A stretch of 64,000 nt of DNA, taken from contig CACXAQ010000002.1 of assembly GCA_902765595.1 (NCBI GenBank), positions 1-64,000 on the forward strand, in the 5' to 3' direction. This document shows, piece after piece, positions 15,897-23,535 of this stretch. The notes under the pieces are model-generated. The model made no database searches and had not been told where the DNA came from. It worked only from the letters and a program-made list of their open reading frames with translations. The position numbers were made by a program, and so were the translations under genes. Within the stretch, counting starts at the first letter, position 1, and each line of letters starts with the position of its first letter. This DNA comes from Oscillospiraceae bacterium (GTDB taxonomy: Bacteria > Bacillota > Clostridia > Oscillospirales > Oscillospiraceae).

Positions 15897-16724
15897 TTGG
15901 ATCAAGAACTCAGAGAAATTTGTAAGGATATCCGCTGCGACATCATGACCACCATCGGTCATCTGGGCGTAGGGCATATCGGCGGCTGCCTCTCCCTGGT
16001 GGAGCTGCTGGCCGTGCTGTATTTCCGGGAGATGAACATCGACCCCGAGAACCCCAAAATGCCCGGACGGGACCGGCTGGTCTGCTCCAAGGGCCACGCG
16101 GGCCCGGCGGTGTACGCCACCCTGGCCAACCGGGGCTATTTCCCCAAGGAAGAGCTGCTGACCCTGAACCAGAGCGGCACCCACCTGCCCAGCCACTGCG
16201 ACATGAACCTCACCACCGGCATCGACATGACCACCGGCTCCCTGGGCCAGGGCTTCAGCTGCGCCGTGGGCGTGGCGCTGGGCTCCAAGCTGGAGGGTGA
16301 CGGCGCCACCATCTACGCCATCGTGGGCGACGGCGAGAGCCAGGAGGGCCAGATCTGGGAGGCGGCCATGTTCGCCGCCGCCAAGAAGCTGGATAACCTG
16401 ATCGCCTTTACCGACTACAACAAGCTCCAGATCGACGGCCCCGTATCCGAGGTCAACGACATCGCCCCTCTGGCGGAGAAATGGGCCGCCTTCGGCTGGA
16501 ACGTGGTGGACGTGGAGGACGGCAACGACCTGGACCTGGTGAGCGAGGCTGTGAAGCACGCCAAGCTGGGCCGGGGCAGCGACAAGCCCACCATGGTCAT
16601 CCTGAACACCAAGAAGGGCTGCGGCGTCAAGTGGATCGAGGATCTGGGCGCCGGCAACCACAACACCAACGTGAGCGAGGAGCAGGCCCAGGCCGCCATC
16701 GCCGAGATCAGAGGGAGGGACTAA
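15897..16724 (+). CDS. Transketolase, N-terminal subunit
   Basis: A 275-residue protein with the TPP-binding half of transketolase: HLGVGHIGGCLS near residues 20-31 and the thiamine motif GDGESQEGQIWEA followed by DYNK. It starts at TTG 15897 (MDQELREICKDIR), because GAGGAGGAACCAACA sits directly upstream and family members begin the same way; the frame upstream lies in the promoter. With the next gene it forms a split enzyme transferring two-carbon units between ketose donors and aldose acceptors. Linkage with an unusual RpiB-like protein, an alcohol dehydrogenase and an exporter suggests a dedicated catabolic pathway rather than housekeeping pentose phosphate flux. Confidence 0.9.
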   Translation: MDQELREICKDIRCDIMTTIGHLGVGHIGGCLSLVELLAVLYFREMNIDPENPKMPGRDRLVCSKGHAGPAVYATLANRGYFPKEELLTLNQSGTHLPSHCDMNLTTGIDMTTGSLGQGFSCAVGVALGSKLEGDGATIYAIVGDGESQEGQIWEAAMFAAAKKLDNLIAFTDYNKLQIDGPVSEVNDIAPLAEKWAAFGWNVVDVEDGNDLDLVSEAVKHAKLGRGSDKPTMVILNTKKGCGVKWIEDLGAGNHNTNVSEEQAQAAIAEIRGRD

Positions 16725-16727
16725 GCC

Positions 16728-17651
16728 ATGGAAATGAGAGCTGTTTACGCCCAGTGCCTGGCCGAGATGATGGAGCAGGACAAGCACGTCTGCGTCCTGG
16801 ACGCGGACCTTGCCAAGGCCAGCGGCACCCGGAACCTGTATGAGCGCTTCCCCAAGCAGATGTTTGACTGCGGCGTGGCCGAGCAGAACATGGCCTCCGT
16901 GGCCGCGGGTCTTGCCAGCTACGGCTTCAAGCCCTGGATCGAGAGCTTTACCCCCTTCGCCACCCGCCGCATCTGCGATCAGATCGCCATCTCCATCTCC
17001 TACGCCGGGATGAACGTGAAGATCGTGGGCACCGACCCCGGCATCTCCGCCGAGCTCAACGGCGGCACCCACATGAGCATGGAGGACATCGGCGTCATCC
17101 GCTCCATCCCCCGGATGGTGATCTTTGAGCCGGTGGACGAGGTGCAGCTGCGCGCCGCCATGCCCGTGCTGAACGCCTATGAGGGCCCGGTGTATATGCG
17201 TCTCTTCCGCAAGGTCCAGCCGGTGATCTTCCCCGAGGACTACCGGTTCGACCTCTTCAAGGCGGACACCCTGCGGGAAGGGAAGGACCTGTCGATCTTC
17301 GTCTCCGGCATGATGACCAAGGACGCCCTGGACGCGGCGGAGCTGCTGAAAGAGCAGGGCATCGACGCGGAAGTCATCAACGTCCACACCATCAAGCCCG
17401 TGGACCGGGAGACCGTCCTGGCCTCCGCCCGGAAGACCGGCGCGGTGCTCACCGTGGAGAACCACAACGTGATCGGCGGCCTCCACTCCGCCATCCTGGA
17501 GACCCTGGCCCAGGAGAAGCTGCCCGTTTGCGCCGTGGGCGTGCAGGACCGCTTCGGCGAGGTGGGCAAGCTCCCGTACCTGCGCGAGACCATGGGCCTC
17601 ACGGTAGAGAACATCGTGGAGACGGCGAAGAAGGCCGTGAGCCTGAAATAA
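16728..17651 (+). CDS. Transketolase, C-terminal subunit
   Basis: A 307-residue protein containing the pyrimidine-binding and C-terminal domains: LDADLAKASGT, DCGVAEQNMASVAAGLA (with the conserved Glu), FTPFATRRICDQI, and DPGISAELNGGTHMSMED. It begins 3 bases after the N-terminal subunit stop, with GAGGGAGGGA as ribosome binding site. Together the two subunits equal one full-length transketolase. Split transketolases are common in clostridia and in Firmicutes sugar operons. The acceptor and donor cannot be read from sequence. Confidence 0.9.
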   Translation: MEMRAVYAQCLAEMMEQDKHVCVLDADLAKASGTRNLYERFPKQMFDCGVAEQNMASVAAGLASYGFKPWIESFTPFATRRICDQIAISISYAGMNVKIVGTDPGISAELNGGTHMSMEDIGVIRSIPRMVIFEPVDEVQLRAAMPVLNAYEGPVYMRLFRKVQPVIFPEDYRFDLFKADTLREGKDLSIFVSGMMTKDALDAAELLKEQGIDAEVINVHTIKPVDRETVLASARKTGAVLTVENHNVIGGLHSAILETLAQEKLPVCAVGVQDRFGEVGKLPYLRETMGLTVENIVETAKKAVSLK

Positions 17652-17665
17652 AAAAACCAAGGAGA

Positions 17666-17762
17666 GCGGATTGCCACAGCCCGCAAGCGGGCTTCGCAAT
17701 GACGGAGAGGTCTGTCATTCCGAGGAGCCGGCGCAGCCGGCGACGTGGGAATCCGTCCTTCT
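17666..17762. repeat. Palindromic dispersed repeat (MITE/REP-like) inside the transketolase operon
   Basis: A near-symmetrical 97-base element. The left part GGATTGCCACAG...GCAATGACGG and the right part TCATTCCGAGG...GTGGGAATCC are inverted relative to each other, and each arm has its own dyad (GCCCGCAAGCGGGC; GCCGGCGCAGCCGGC). The sequence type is familiar as a dispersed element in gut Clostridia. It fills the 136-base gap between the transketolase and RpiB-like genes and may alter relative expression downstream. Only this copy is in the window. Confidence 0.65.
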
Positions 17763-17787
17763 TTGCAACAAGGAAGGAGTTATTAGA

Positions 17788-18264
17788 ATGAAAATCGCGA
17801 TCGGCAGCGATAAATCCGGCTTTTCCGCCAAGGAAGCCATCAAGGCCTATTTGACCGAGTCCGGCGCGGACTTTGCGGATCTGGGCACCCTGGATCTGGA
17901 CCATGTCCATCCCTATTATGAAGTCGCCAACACCGTGGCCCCCCTGGTGCAGGACGGAAGCTATGACCGGGCCATCCTGATCTGCGGCACCGGCGCCGGC
18001 ATGTGCGTGGTGTCCAACAAGTTCAAGGGCGTCTACGCCGTGGCCTGCGAGGGCGTGTACTCCGCCAAGATGGCCCGCGCCATCAACAACGCCAACATCC
18101 TCTGCATGGGCGGCTGGATCGTGGGGCCGGAGATGGCCGTGGAGATGACCAAGACCTTCCTGGCCACCGAGTGGTGCCAGGATCTGGAGGACTGGCGGGC
18201 CGCCAATATGCACAAGTTCGCCGTGCAGGTCTCCGCGATCGAGGACAGCATCTATGGCAAATGA
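17788..18264 (+). CDS. RpiB/LacAB-family isomerase with altered active site
   Basis: A 158-residue protein, normal RpiB length, with GSDKSGF, LICGTGAGM and the fold-typical NKFKGVYAV. Against E. coli RpiB (recalled), the catalytic base C66 and the following GTG are kept. The ring-opening His99 is Ile99 (RAINNAN instead of RQHNDTN), His10 is Lys9, and the C-terminal phosphate-binding pattern GGRHQxR is replaced by EDWRAAN. It is therefore unlikely to be a plain ribose-5-phosphate isomerase. The start at 17788 follows AAGGAAGGAG. It overlaps the next gene by 11 bases. From memory, a sulfosugar isomerase with this operon position (SqwI) occurs in sulfo-transketolase clusters. Confidence 0.85.
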   Translation: MKIAIGSDKSGFSAKEAIKAYLTESGADFADLGTLDLDHVHPYYEVANTVAPLVQDGSYDRAILICGTGAGMCVVSNKFKGVYAVACEGVYSAKMARAINNANILCMGGWIVGPEMAVEMTKTFLATEWCQDLEDWRAANMHKFAVQVSAIEDSIYGK

Positions 18265-19354
18265 TTTCGTTTACACCCAGCCGGTAAAGATCTGGTTCGG
18301 CCGGGGCCGCTTCGAGCGCCTGGGCGAGGTGCTGGAGGAGCTTGGCATCACCCGGGCGGTGATCTGCTGCGGGCGGCACTTTGCCCCCGAGGCGGAAAAG
18401 CTCATGGCCGCGGATCCCCGCATCGTTGCCGTCTTTGACCGGGTGGAGCAGAACCCGCAGCTTGACGGCATCACCGAGACCACCCGCCTCTGCCGCGTCC
18501 ACTGCGCCGACGGCGTCATCGGCATCGGCGGCGGCAGCTCCCTGGATACCGCCAAGTTCGCCGCGGCTGTGGCGCCCAATCCCGGCGAGCCCATCGACTA
18601 CTACGAGGGCAAGCGCCCCCTGATCGCGGAGCACCGGCTGCCCGTAGTGGCGGTGCCCACCACCGCCGGCACCGGCAGTGAAGTGACCCAGGTGTCCGTG
18701 GTGAGCCACGGCACGGAGAAGAAGACCATCAACAACCCCGCCTTCATGCCCGCCGCCGCGGTGGTGGACCCGCTGATGACCCTGGGCGTGCCGCCCCGCA
18801 CCACCATGAACACGGGCCTGGACGCCATGGCCCACGCCCTGGAAGGCTATTGGAGCCGCAACCACCAGCCCATCTCCGACCTGATGGCCATCGAGGCCGT
18901 GCGTCTGGTGCTGGAGAATCTGGAGCGGGCCTGGCGGGACGGAAGCGATCTGGAGGCCCGGGAGAACATGTCCATGGCGGCGCTGCTGGGCGGGCTGAGC
19001 TTCGCCCTGCCCAAGACCGCCGCCTGCCACGCCTGCAGCTACCCCTTGTCCGAGGACTATCATCTGCCCCACGGGGAGGCCTGCGCCTTTACCCTGGACA
19101 GCTTTGTGCGCGTCAATGCCGACGAGCGGCTGGAGACTCTCTGCCGCGCGGTCGGCCTGAAGGACACCGCAGAGCTGGCGGAGCGGATCCGGGCGCTGAA
19201 GGAGCTGGCCGGCCTGCGCAGCCGCCTGAGCGACCTGGGAGACGTGGATCTTGAAAAGCTCTGCCGGGACTGCGCGCGGCATCCCCTGATGGGCAACAAC
19301 CCCGTCAAGATGGACGAGGCGGCCCTGCGGGAGCTGTTTGAAGCCCTGGCATGA
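18254..19354 (+). CDS. Iron-containing (group III) alcohol dehydrogenase
   Basis: A 366-residue enzyme, slightly short for the usual ~385. It has the NAD(P)-binding GIGGGSSLDTAK near residue 95 and VPTTAGTGSEVTQ. The metal ligands align with those of FucO: D190 and H194 in LDAMAHALE, H259 in CHACSY and H273 in LPHGEA. Such enzymes reduce small aldehydes with NADH. In this operon the likely job is reduction of a short aldehyde left by transketolase cleavage, so that the product can be exported; this is inference. It overlaps RpiB-like by 11 bases and the transporter by 4. Confidence 0.88.
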   Translation: MANDFVYTQPVKIWFGRGRFERLGEVLEELGITRAVICCGRHFAPEAEKLMAADPRIVAVFDRVEQNPQLDGITETTRLCRVHCADGVIGIGGGSSLDTAKFAAAVAPNPGEPIDYYEGKRPLIAEHRLPVVAVPTTAGTGSEVTQVSVVSHGTEKKTINNPAFMPAAAVVDPLMTLGVPPRTTMNTGLDAMAHALEGYWSRNHQPISDLMAIEAVRLVLENLERAWRDGSDLEARENMSMAALLGGLSFALPKTAACHACSYPLSEDYHLPHGEACAFTLDSFVRVNADERLETLCRAVGLKDTAELAERIRALKELAGLRSRLSDLGDVDLEKLCRDCARHPLMGNNPVKMDEAALRELFEALA

Positions 19355-20274
19355 GAGAGAATCTGAAAACCACCGGCATGTTCGGTGGGATGATCCTGGC
19401 CTGGTCCATCTACTACGCGGTCAGCAAGGTGCTGGTGGGCGCCACCGGCTCGGCGCTGCTGGCGGGCTTTCTGCTGCGGACGTCGGCCCTGGTCTTCCTC
19501 ACGCTGCAGCTGCTGCTGGACGGCAGCTTCTCCCGGCTCTTCCACCAGGGGAAGGCTGTTCGCATCCTGCTGCTGATCGGCGTGTTCGGCTTCCTGCTGG
19601 ACCTGTTTGCCAATCTGGGCTACGCGGGGGGCAGCCTCTCCACCGGCACGGCGCTTTTAAAGACCGACGTGCTGATGGTGAACCTGGTCACAGTGATCCT
19701 GTATAAAAAGAAGCTCTACGCCTCGGACTGGCTGGGCACCTGCATCATGCTGCTGGGGGTGCTGCTGGTGCTGGGGGTGGACTTCGGCAGCATGCGCCTG
19801 AACGGTTACGACCTGTTCTTCCTGCTCTCCGCCGCCTGCGTCACCGCCAACGCCTTCATCATCAAGCGCGCCCAGGACCGCTACCACGAGGACGCGGACA
19901 TGATCTCCTACTACAATAACTTTGTGGTGCTGCTGCTCTTCGGTACTACCGCCGCGGCCACGGGGGATCTGGGCGGCTTTGCCTGGGAGCGCCTGGGGAA
20001 GCTCTGGTGGCTCATCGCCCTGGGGGGCCTGGCCCAGACGGGGATCTATTTCTTCTACTACCGAAACCTGAAGCAGCACGAGGTCTGGGTGGTGAAGCTG
20101 GCCCTGCTGCTGATGCCGGTGCTGAGCTGCTTCATCGGCGTGTTCTTCCTGGAAGAGGAGCTGACCACCCGGAAGATGCTGGGGATCCTGATCGTACTGG
20201 CGGGGGCCGCGGTGCTCCTGCTGCGGGGGAAGCTGCATCCGGAAGAGAAAAAAACACCGTCAGGAAGAGCCTGA
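19351..20274 (+). CDS. DMT-superfamily (EamA) transporter
   Basis: A 307-residue membrane protein with about ten hydrophobic segments in two EamA repeats. The first begins GMILAWSIYYAVSKVLVGA and the second FFLLSAACVTANAFIIKRA; a Lys/Arg-rich C-terminus is presumably cytoplasmic. DMT proteins export or exchange small metabolites. It overlaps the alcohol dehydrogenase by 4 bases (ATGA) and ends the transketolase operon, so export of that pathway's reduced end product, or uptake of its substrate, is the natural guess. Confidence 0.85.
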   Translation: MRENLKTTGMFGGMILAWSIYYAVSKVLVGATGSALLAGFLLRTSALVFLTLQLLLDGSFSRLFHQGKAVRILLLIGVFGFLLDLFANLGYAGGSLSTGTALLKTDVLMVNLVTVILYKKKLYASDWLGTCIMLLGVLLVLGVDFGSMRLNGYDLFFLLSAACVTANAFIIKRAQDRYHEDADMISYYNNFVVLLLFGTTAAATGDLGGFAWERLGKLWWLIALGGLAQTGIYFFYYRNLKQHEVWVVKLALLLMPVLSCFIGVFFLEEELTTRKMLGILIVLAGAAVLLLRGKLHPEEKKTPSGRA

Positions 20275-20279
20275 ATACG

Positions 20280-20318
20280 CGGCAGGGAATCCGGTCTTTT
20301 CGGCTCCCTGCCGTTTCT
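20280..20318 (+). terminator. Terminator of the transketolase operon
   Basis: Stem CGGCAGGGA / TCCCTGCCG with a loop of about 17 bases, followed by TTTCTATTCTT. Confidence 0.75.
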
Positions 20319-20322
20319 ATTC

Positions 20323-20351
20323 TTGCAAATCATCTTCCGTTCCTGTATAAT
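20323..20351 (+). promoter_or_regulatory. Promoter of the Fe-S flavoprotein-hypA operon
   Basis: TTGCAA, 17-base spacer, TATAAT; the predicted transcript starts about 55 bases before the ATG. Confidence 0.7.
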
Positions 20352-20414
20352 TGCTTTATGCGTACATTTTTGAAGTTCGCTACTATTATAGAGTTTGAGG
20401 GAGAGAATGACACC

Positions 20415-23093
20415 ATGGCTGAACTGAGACCGAAAATCGTCAAGCTCTGTCATATCGTCGGCGGTCTGACCGGCGTTGTGAACAAGATCGACGAGAACGC
20501 CCCCGAGTACTATTCCCTTGCCAGCATCGTCACCGACGACGAGGCCGATGTGGCCATCGCCGCGGGCCTGCGCAAGGAGCGGGACGCGGAGTACCTGGCC
20601 AAGAAGACCGGCAAGAGCGTGGAAGAGGTGGAGAAGCTGGCCCAGCACCTGGCCTGGATCGGCGTGTTCCGCTGGACCATCGACAAGGAAGGCAAGAACA
20701 AATACTTCATGCAGATCTTTGCTCCCGGCATCATGGAGATGCTGGTGAACAACCAGGAGCTGCTGGACACCCATCCGGAAGTGGGCCGCGCCTTTGAGGA
20801 ATACACCCGTATCCGTATGCAGACCATGTCTCCCCTGATCCCCAACGGCTACGGCCTGATGCGCGTGGTCCCCGTGGAGAGCGCCATCAAGGACATCCCC
20901 AACGTCAGCCCCTATGAGAGGCTCAGCTACTACCTGGACAAGTATGACACCTTCTCCGTGTCTCCCTGCTCCTGCCGCGCTTCCCGCACCTCCATCGGCG
21001 ACGGCTGCGGCCACCTGGCCGAGGAGATGTGCGTGCAGATGGGCAAGGGCGCGGAGCACTACATCCGCACCGGCCGCGCCCGGAGGATCACCAAGGAAGA
21101 GGCTCTGGAGATCATCAAGCGGGCCGAGGACAATGGCCTGATGCACGACATCCCCAACATCGAAGAGGTGGGCGACAGCGCCGCCATCTGCAACTGCTGC
21201 GCCTGCGCCTGCTTCGGTCTGCGCGTGGGATTGATGTTCGGCGCCCGGGACGCCATCCGCTCCAACTTCCAGGCGGAAGTGGACGAGGCCAAGTGCGTGG
21301 CCTGCGCCCAGTGCGTGGAGGTCTGCCCCGCCAACGCCCTGAAGCTGGGCCAGAAGCTCTGCACCACCGTGAACATCGCCCCCGCCAGCTACACCAAGCT
21401 ATCCGAACATATCGTCTCCAAGGCCGCCTGGAACCCGGATTACCGGGAGAACCGGGAAGACGTGGTCCCCACCGGCACCGCCCCCTGCAAGGTGGCCTGC
21501 CCCGCCCACGTGCCCATCCAGGGCTACCTGAAGCTGGCCGCTCAGGGCCGCTATAAAGAGGCTCTTGAGCTCATCAAGACCGAGAACCCCCTGCCCGCCG
21601 TCTGCGGCCGCATCTGCAACAAGCGCTGCGAGGCCGAGTGCACCCGCGGCGGCGTGGACGAGGCCGTTGCCATCGACGAGGTCAAGCGCTTTATCGCCGA
21701 CCATGACCTGCAGAGCGAGCACCGCACCGTGCCCAAGATGCTCAACCAGACCGGCAAGCCCTTCACCGAGAAGATCGCCATCATCGGCGCCGGCCCCGCC
21801 GGATTGAGCTGCGCCTACTACCTGGCCCTCAAGGGCTACCCCGTCACCGTCTTCGACCGCAATCCCGCCCCCGGCGGCATGCTCACCATGGGCATCCCCA
21901 ACTTCCGCCTGGAGAAGGACACCCTCAACGCTGAGATCGACATCATCCGCGAGATGGGCGTGGAGTTCAAGTGCGGCGTGGAAGTGGGCAAGGACGTGAC
22001 CATCGAAGAGCTGCGCCAGCAGGGCTTCAAGGGCTTCTACCTGGCCATCGGCGCCCAGAAGTCCGCCAAGATCGGCGTTCCCGGCGAGGAGCTGGAGGGC
22101 GTCATGGGCGGCGTGGACTTCCTGCGGGAGGTCAACCTGGGCCATGAGGTCAAGGTGGGCAAGAACGTGGCCGTCGTGGGCGCCGGCAACGTGGCCATGG
22201 ACGTGTGCCGCACCGCCGTGCGTCTCGGCGCGGAGAACACCTACATCATCTACCGCCGCTCCCAGGCTGAGATGCCCGCCGATCCCGAGGAAGTGGGCGA
22301 GGCCATGGAAGAGGGCGTGCAGTTCAAGTTCCTCAACGCCCCCGTGGAGATCCTGGGCGAGGACGGCAAGGTCAAGGCTCTGAAGGTGGAGCACATGGCC
22401 CTGGGTGAGCCCGACGAGAAGGGCCGCCGCAAGCCCGTGGGCACCGGCGAGTTCGAGGAGATCCCCGTGGACACCGTCATCGGCGCCATCGGCCAGCGGG
22501 TCGACTGGGGCAAGCTGGATCTGGGCGAGATGAAGCTGGACAAGAAGGGCCTGGCCGAGGCCGACTCCCTGACCTATCAGACCGCCCAGCCCGACATCTT
22601 CGTGGGCGGCGACTGCTACACCGGTCCCAGCTTTGCCATCAACGCCATCGCCGCCGGCAAGGAGGCCGCCATCTCCCTGCACCGCTACGTCCATCCCGGC
22701 CAGACTCTCACCATGGGCCGTGACCGCCGCGTCTACCGCGCGCTGGACAAGAACGCCGTGCAGCTGGCCGCCGGCAGCTTCGATACCGAGCACCGTCAGG
22801 AGCACGGCTACAACAAGGCGAAGGCCAAGACCTTCTCCGACGCCCGCGTCACCTTCACCGAGGAGCAGGTCCGCAAGGAGACCGCCCGGTGTCTGGGCTG
22901 CGGCGCCACCAAGGTGGACCCGTACCTGTGCGTGGGCTGCGGCATCTGCACCACCCGCTGCAAGTTCGACGCCATCCACCTGAAGAAGGTCCGCGATTGG
23001 CACGCCGACAGCTTTGAGACCATGCCCATCAAGGCGGCTGCAGGCCTGGTGAAGAAGGCCGGCAACATCGTCAAGCGGGCGGTAACGAAGTAA
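20415..23093 (+). CDS. Large Fe-S/FAD oxidoreductase (GltD/NfnB-like core with ferredoxin domains)
   Basis: An 892-residue multidomain protein. Residues ~1-170 form a helical region without recognised domain; ~180-265 carry two Cys clusters (SPCSCRAS, CNCCACACFG); ~290-310 hold a ferredoxin motif CVACAQCVEVCP; ~355-420 resemble the GltD-type Fe-S N-domain (APCKVACPAHVPIQGY, VCGRICNKRCEAEC). An FAD dinucleotide fold follows at ~453 (IIGAGPAGLSCAYYLA), an NAD(P) fold at ~585 (VVGAGNVAMDVCRTA) and a C-terminal ferredoxin motif at ~839 (CVGCGICTTRCKFDAI). The start ATG 20415 follows GAGGGAGAG. It probably moves electrons between NAD(P)H and ferredoxin-like partners. It overlaps hypA by one base. 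Confidence 0.82.
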   Translation: MAELRPKIVKLCHIVGGLTGVVNKIDENAPEYYSLASIVTDDEADVAIAAGLRKERDAEYLAKKTGKSVEEVEKLAQHLAWIGVFRWTIDKEGKNKYFMQIFAPGIMEMLVNNQELLDTHPEVGRAFEEYTRIRMQTMSPLIPNGYGLMRVVPVESAIKDIPNVSPYERLSYYLDKYDTFSVSPCSCRASRTSIGDGCGHLAEEMCVQMGKGAEHYIRTGRARRITKEEALEIIKRAEDNGLMHDIPNIEEVGDSAAICNCCACACFGLRVGLMFGARDAIRSNFQAEVDEAKCVACAQCVEVCPANALKLGQKLCTTVNIAPASYTKLSEHIVSKAAWNPDYRENREDVVPTGTAPCKVACPAHVPIQGYLKLAAQGRYKEALELIKTENPLPAVCGRICNKRCEAECTRGGVDEAVAIDEVKRFIADHDLQSEHRTVPKMLNQTGKPFTEKIAIIGAGPAGLSCAYYLALKGYPVTVFDRNPAPGGMLTMGIPNFRLEKDTLNAEIDIIREMGVEFKCGVEVGKDVTIEELRQQGFKGFYLAIGAQKSAKIGVPGEELEGVMGGVDFLREVNLGHEVKVGKNVAVVGAGNVAMDVCRTAVRLGAENTYIIYRRSQAEMPADPEEVGEAMEEGVQFKFLNAPVEILGEDGKVKALKVEHMALGEPDEKGRRKPVGTGEFEEIPVDTVIGAIGQRVDWGKLDLGEMKLDKKGLAEADSLTYQTAQPDIFVGGDCYTGPSFAINAIAAGKEAAISLHRYVHPGQTLTMGRDRRVYRALDKNAVQLAAGSFDTEHRQEHGYNKAKAKTFSDARVTFTEEQVRKETARCLGCGATKVDPYLCVGCGICTTRCKFDAIHLKKVRDWHADSFETMPIKAAAGLVKKAGNIVKRAVTK

Positions 23094-23434
23094 TGCACGA
23101 GCTGGGAATCTGCGATGCGCTGCTGAAAATGGTGCAGGGCATCATGAAGGACGAGCAGCTGGAAAGGGTCGATAAGATCACCGTGGAGGTGGGCTCCCTC
23201 AGCGGCGTGGTGCCCAGCTTCCTGTCGGACTGCTGGGTGGCTGTCGCCGACGGGACCGAGCTCCAGGAGACGGAATTCGTCATCGAGGAGCTGGCCGGCA
23301 CGGCCAAGTGCCTGGACTGCGGCGTGGAATTCACGGCGGACCTGAACGATTTGAGCTGCCCGAGCTGCAGGGGCAAAAAGCTCATGCCGCTCACAGGCCG
23401 GGATCTGACCTTGAAGGAGATCCTGGCGCCATAG
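23093..23434 (+). CDS. hypA: Hydrogenase maturation nickel metallochaperone HypA
   Basis: A 113-residue protein with the HypA N-terminal nickel site MHE (MHELGICDALL) and a zinc site formed by two CxxC pairs (CLDC and CPSC) in the second half. It delivers nickel to [NiFe] hydrogenase or urease. The ATG overlaps the TAA of the flavoprotein gene (TAATG), so the two are coupled. No hydrogenase structural gene or hypB is in view; a nickel role linked to the lar operon 16 kb away is possible but unproven. Confidence 0.92.
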   Translation: MHELGICDALLKMVQGIMKDEQLERVDKITVEVGSLSGVVPSFLSDCWVAVADGTELQETEFVIEELAGTAKCLDCGVEFTADLNDLSCPSCRGKKLMPLTGRDLTLKEILAP

Positions 23435-23444
23435 CGATCACTGC

Positions 23445-23485
23445 GGGCTGTGGGGGAGGAGACTTCTTCACAGCCCGTGTTTTAT
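23445..23485 (+). terminator. Terminator after hypA
   Basis: Stem GCGGGCTGTG / CACAGCCCG around GGGGAGGAGACTTCTT, followed by TGTTTTA. Confidence 0.75.
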
Positions 23486-23535
23486 TCGGAGAACAGGAAG
23501 CTGCAGTCGAGAAGGATCAAACGAGGGAAAACAGT

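Noticed and set aside
21399..23003. A 534-codon minus-strand frame opposite the Fe-S flavoprotein
   Set aside because: Its Gly/Ala/Leu/His-rich composition is typical of antisense reading of GC-rich genes; the + strand has clear FAD, NAD and Fe-S motifs.
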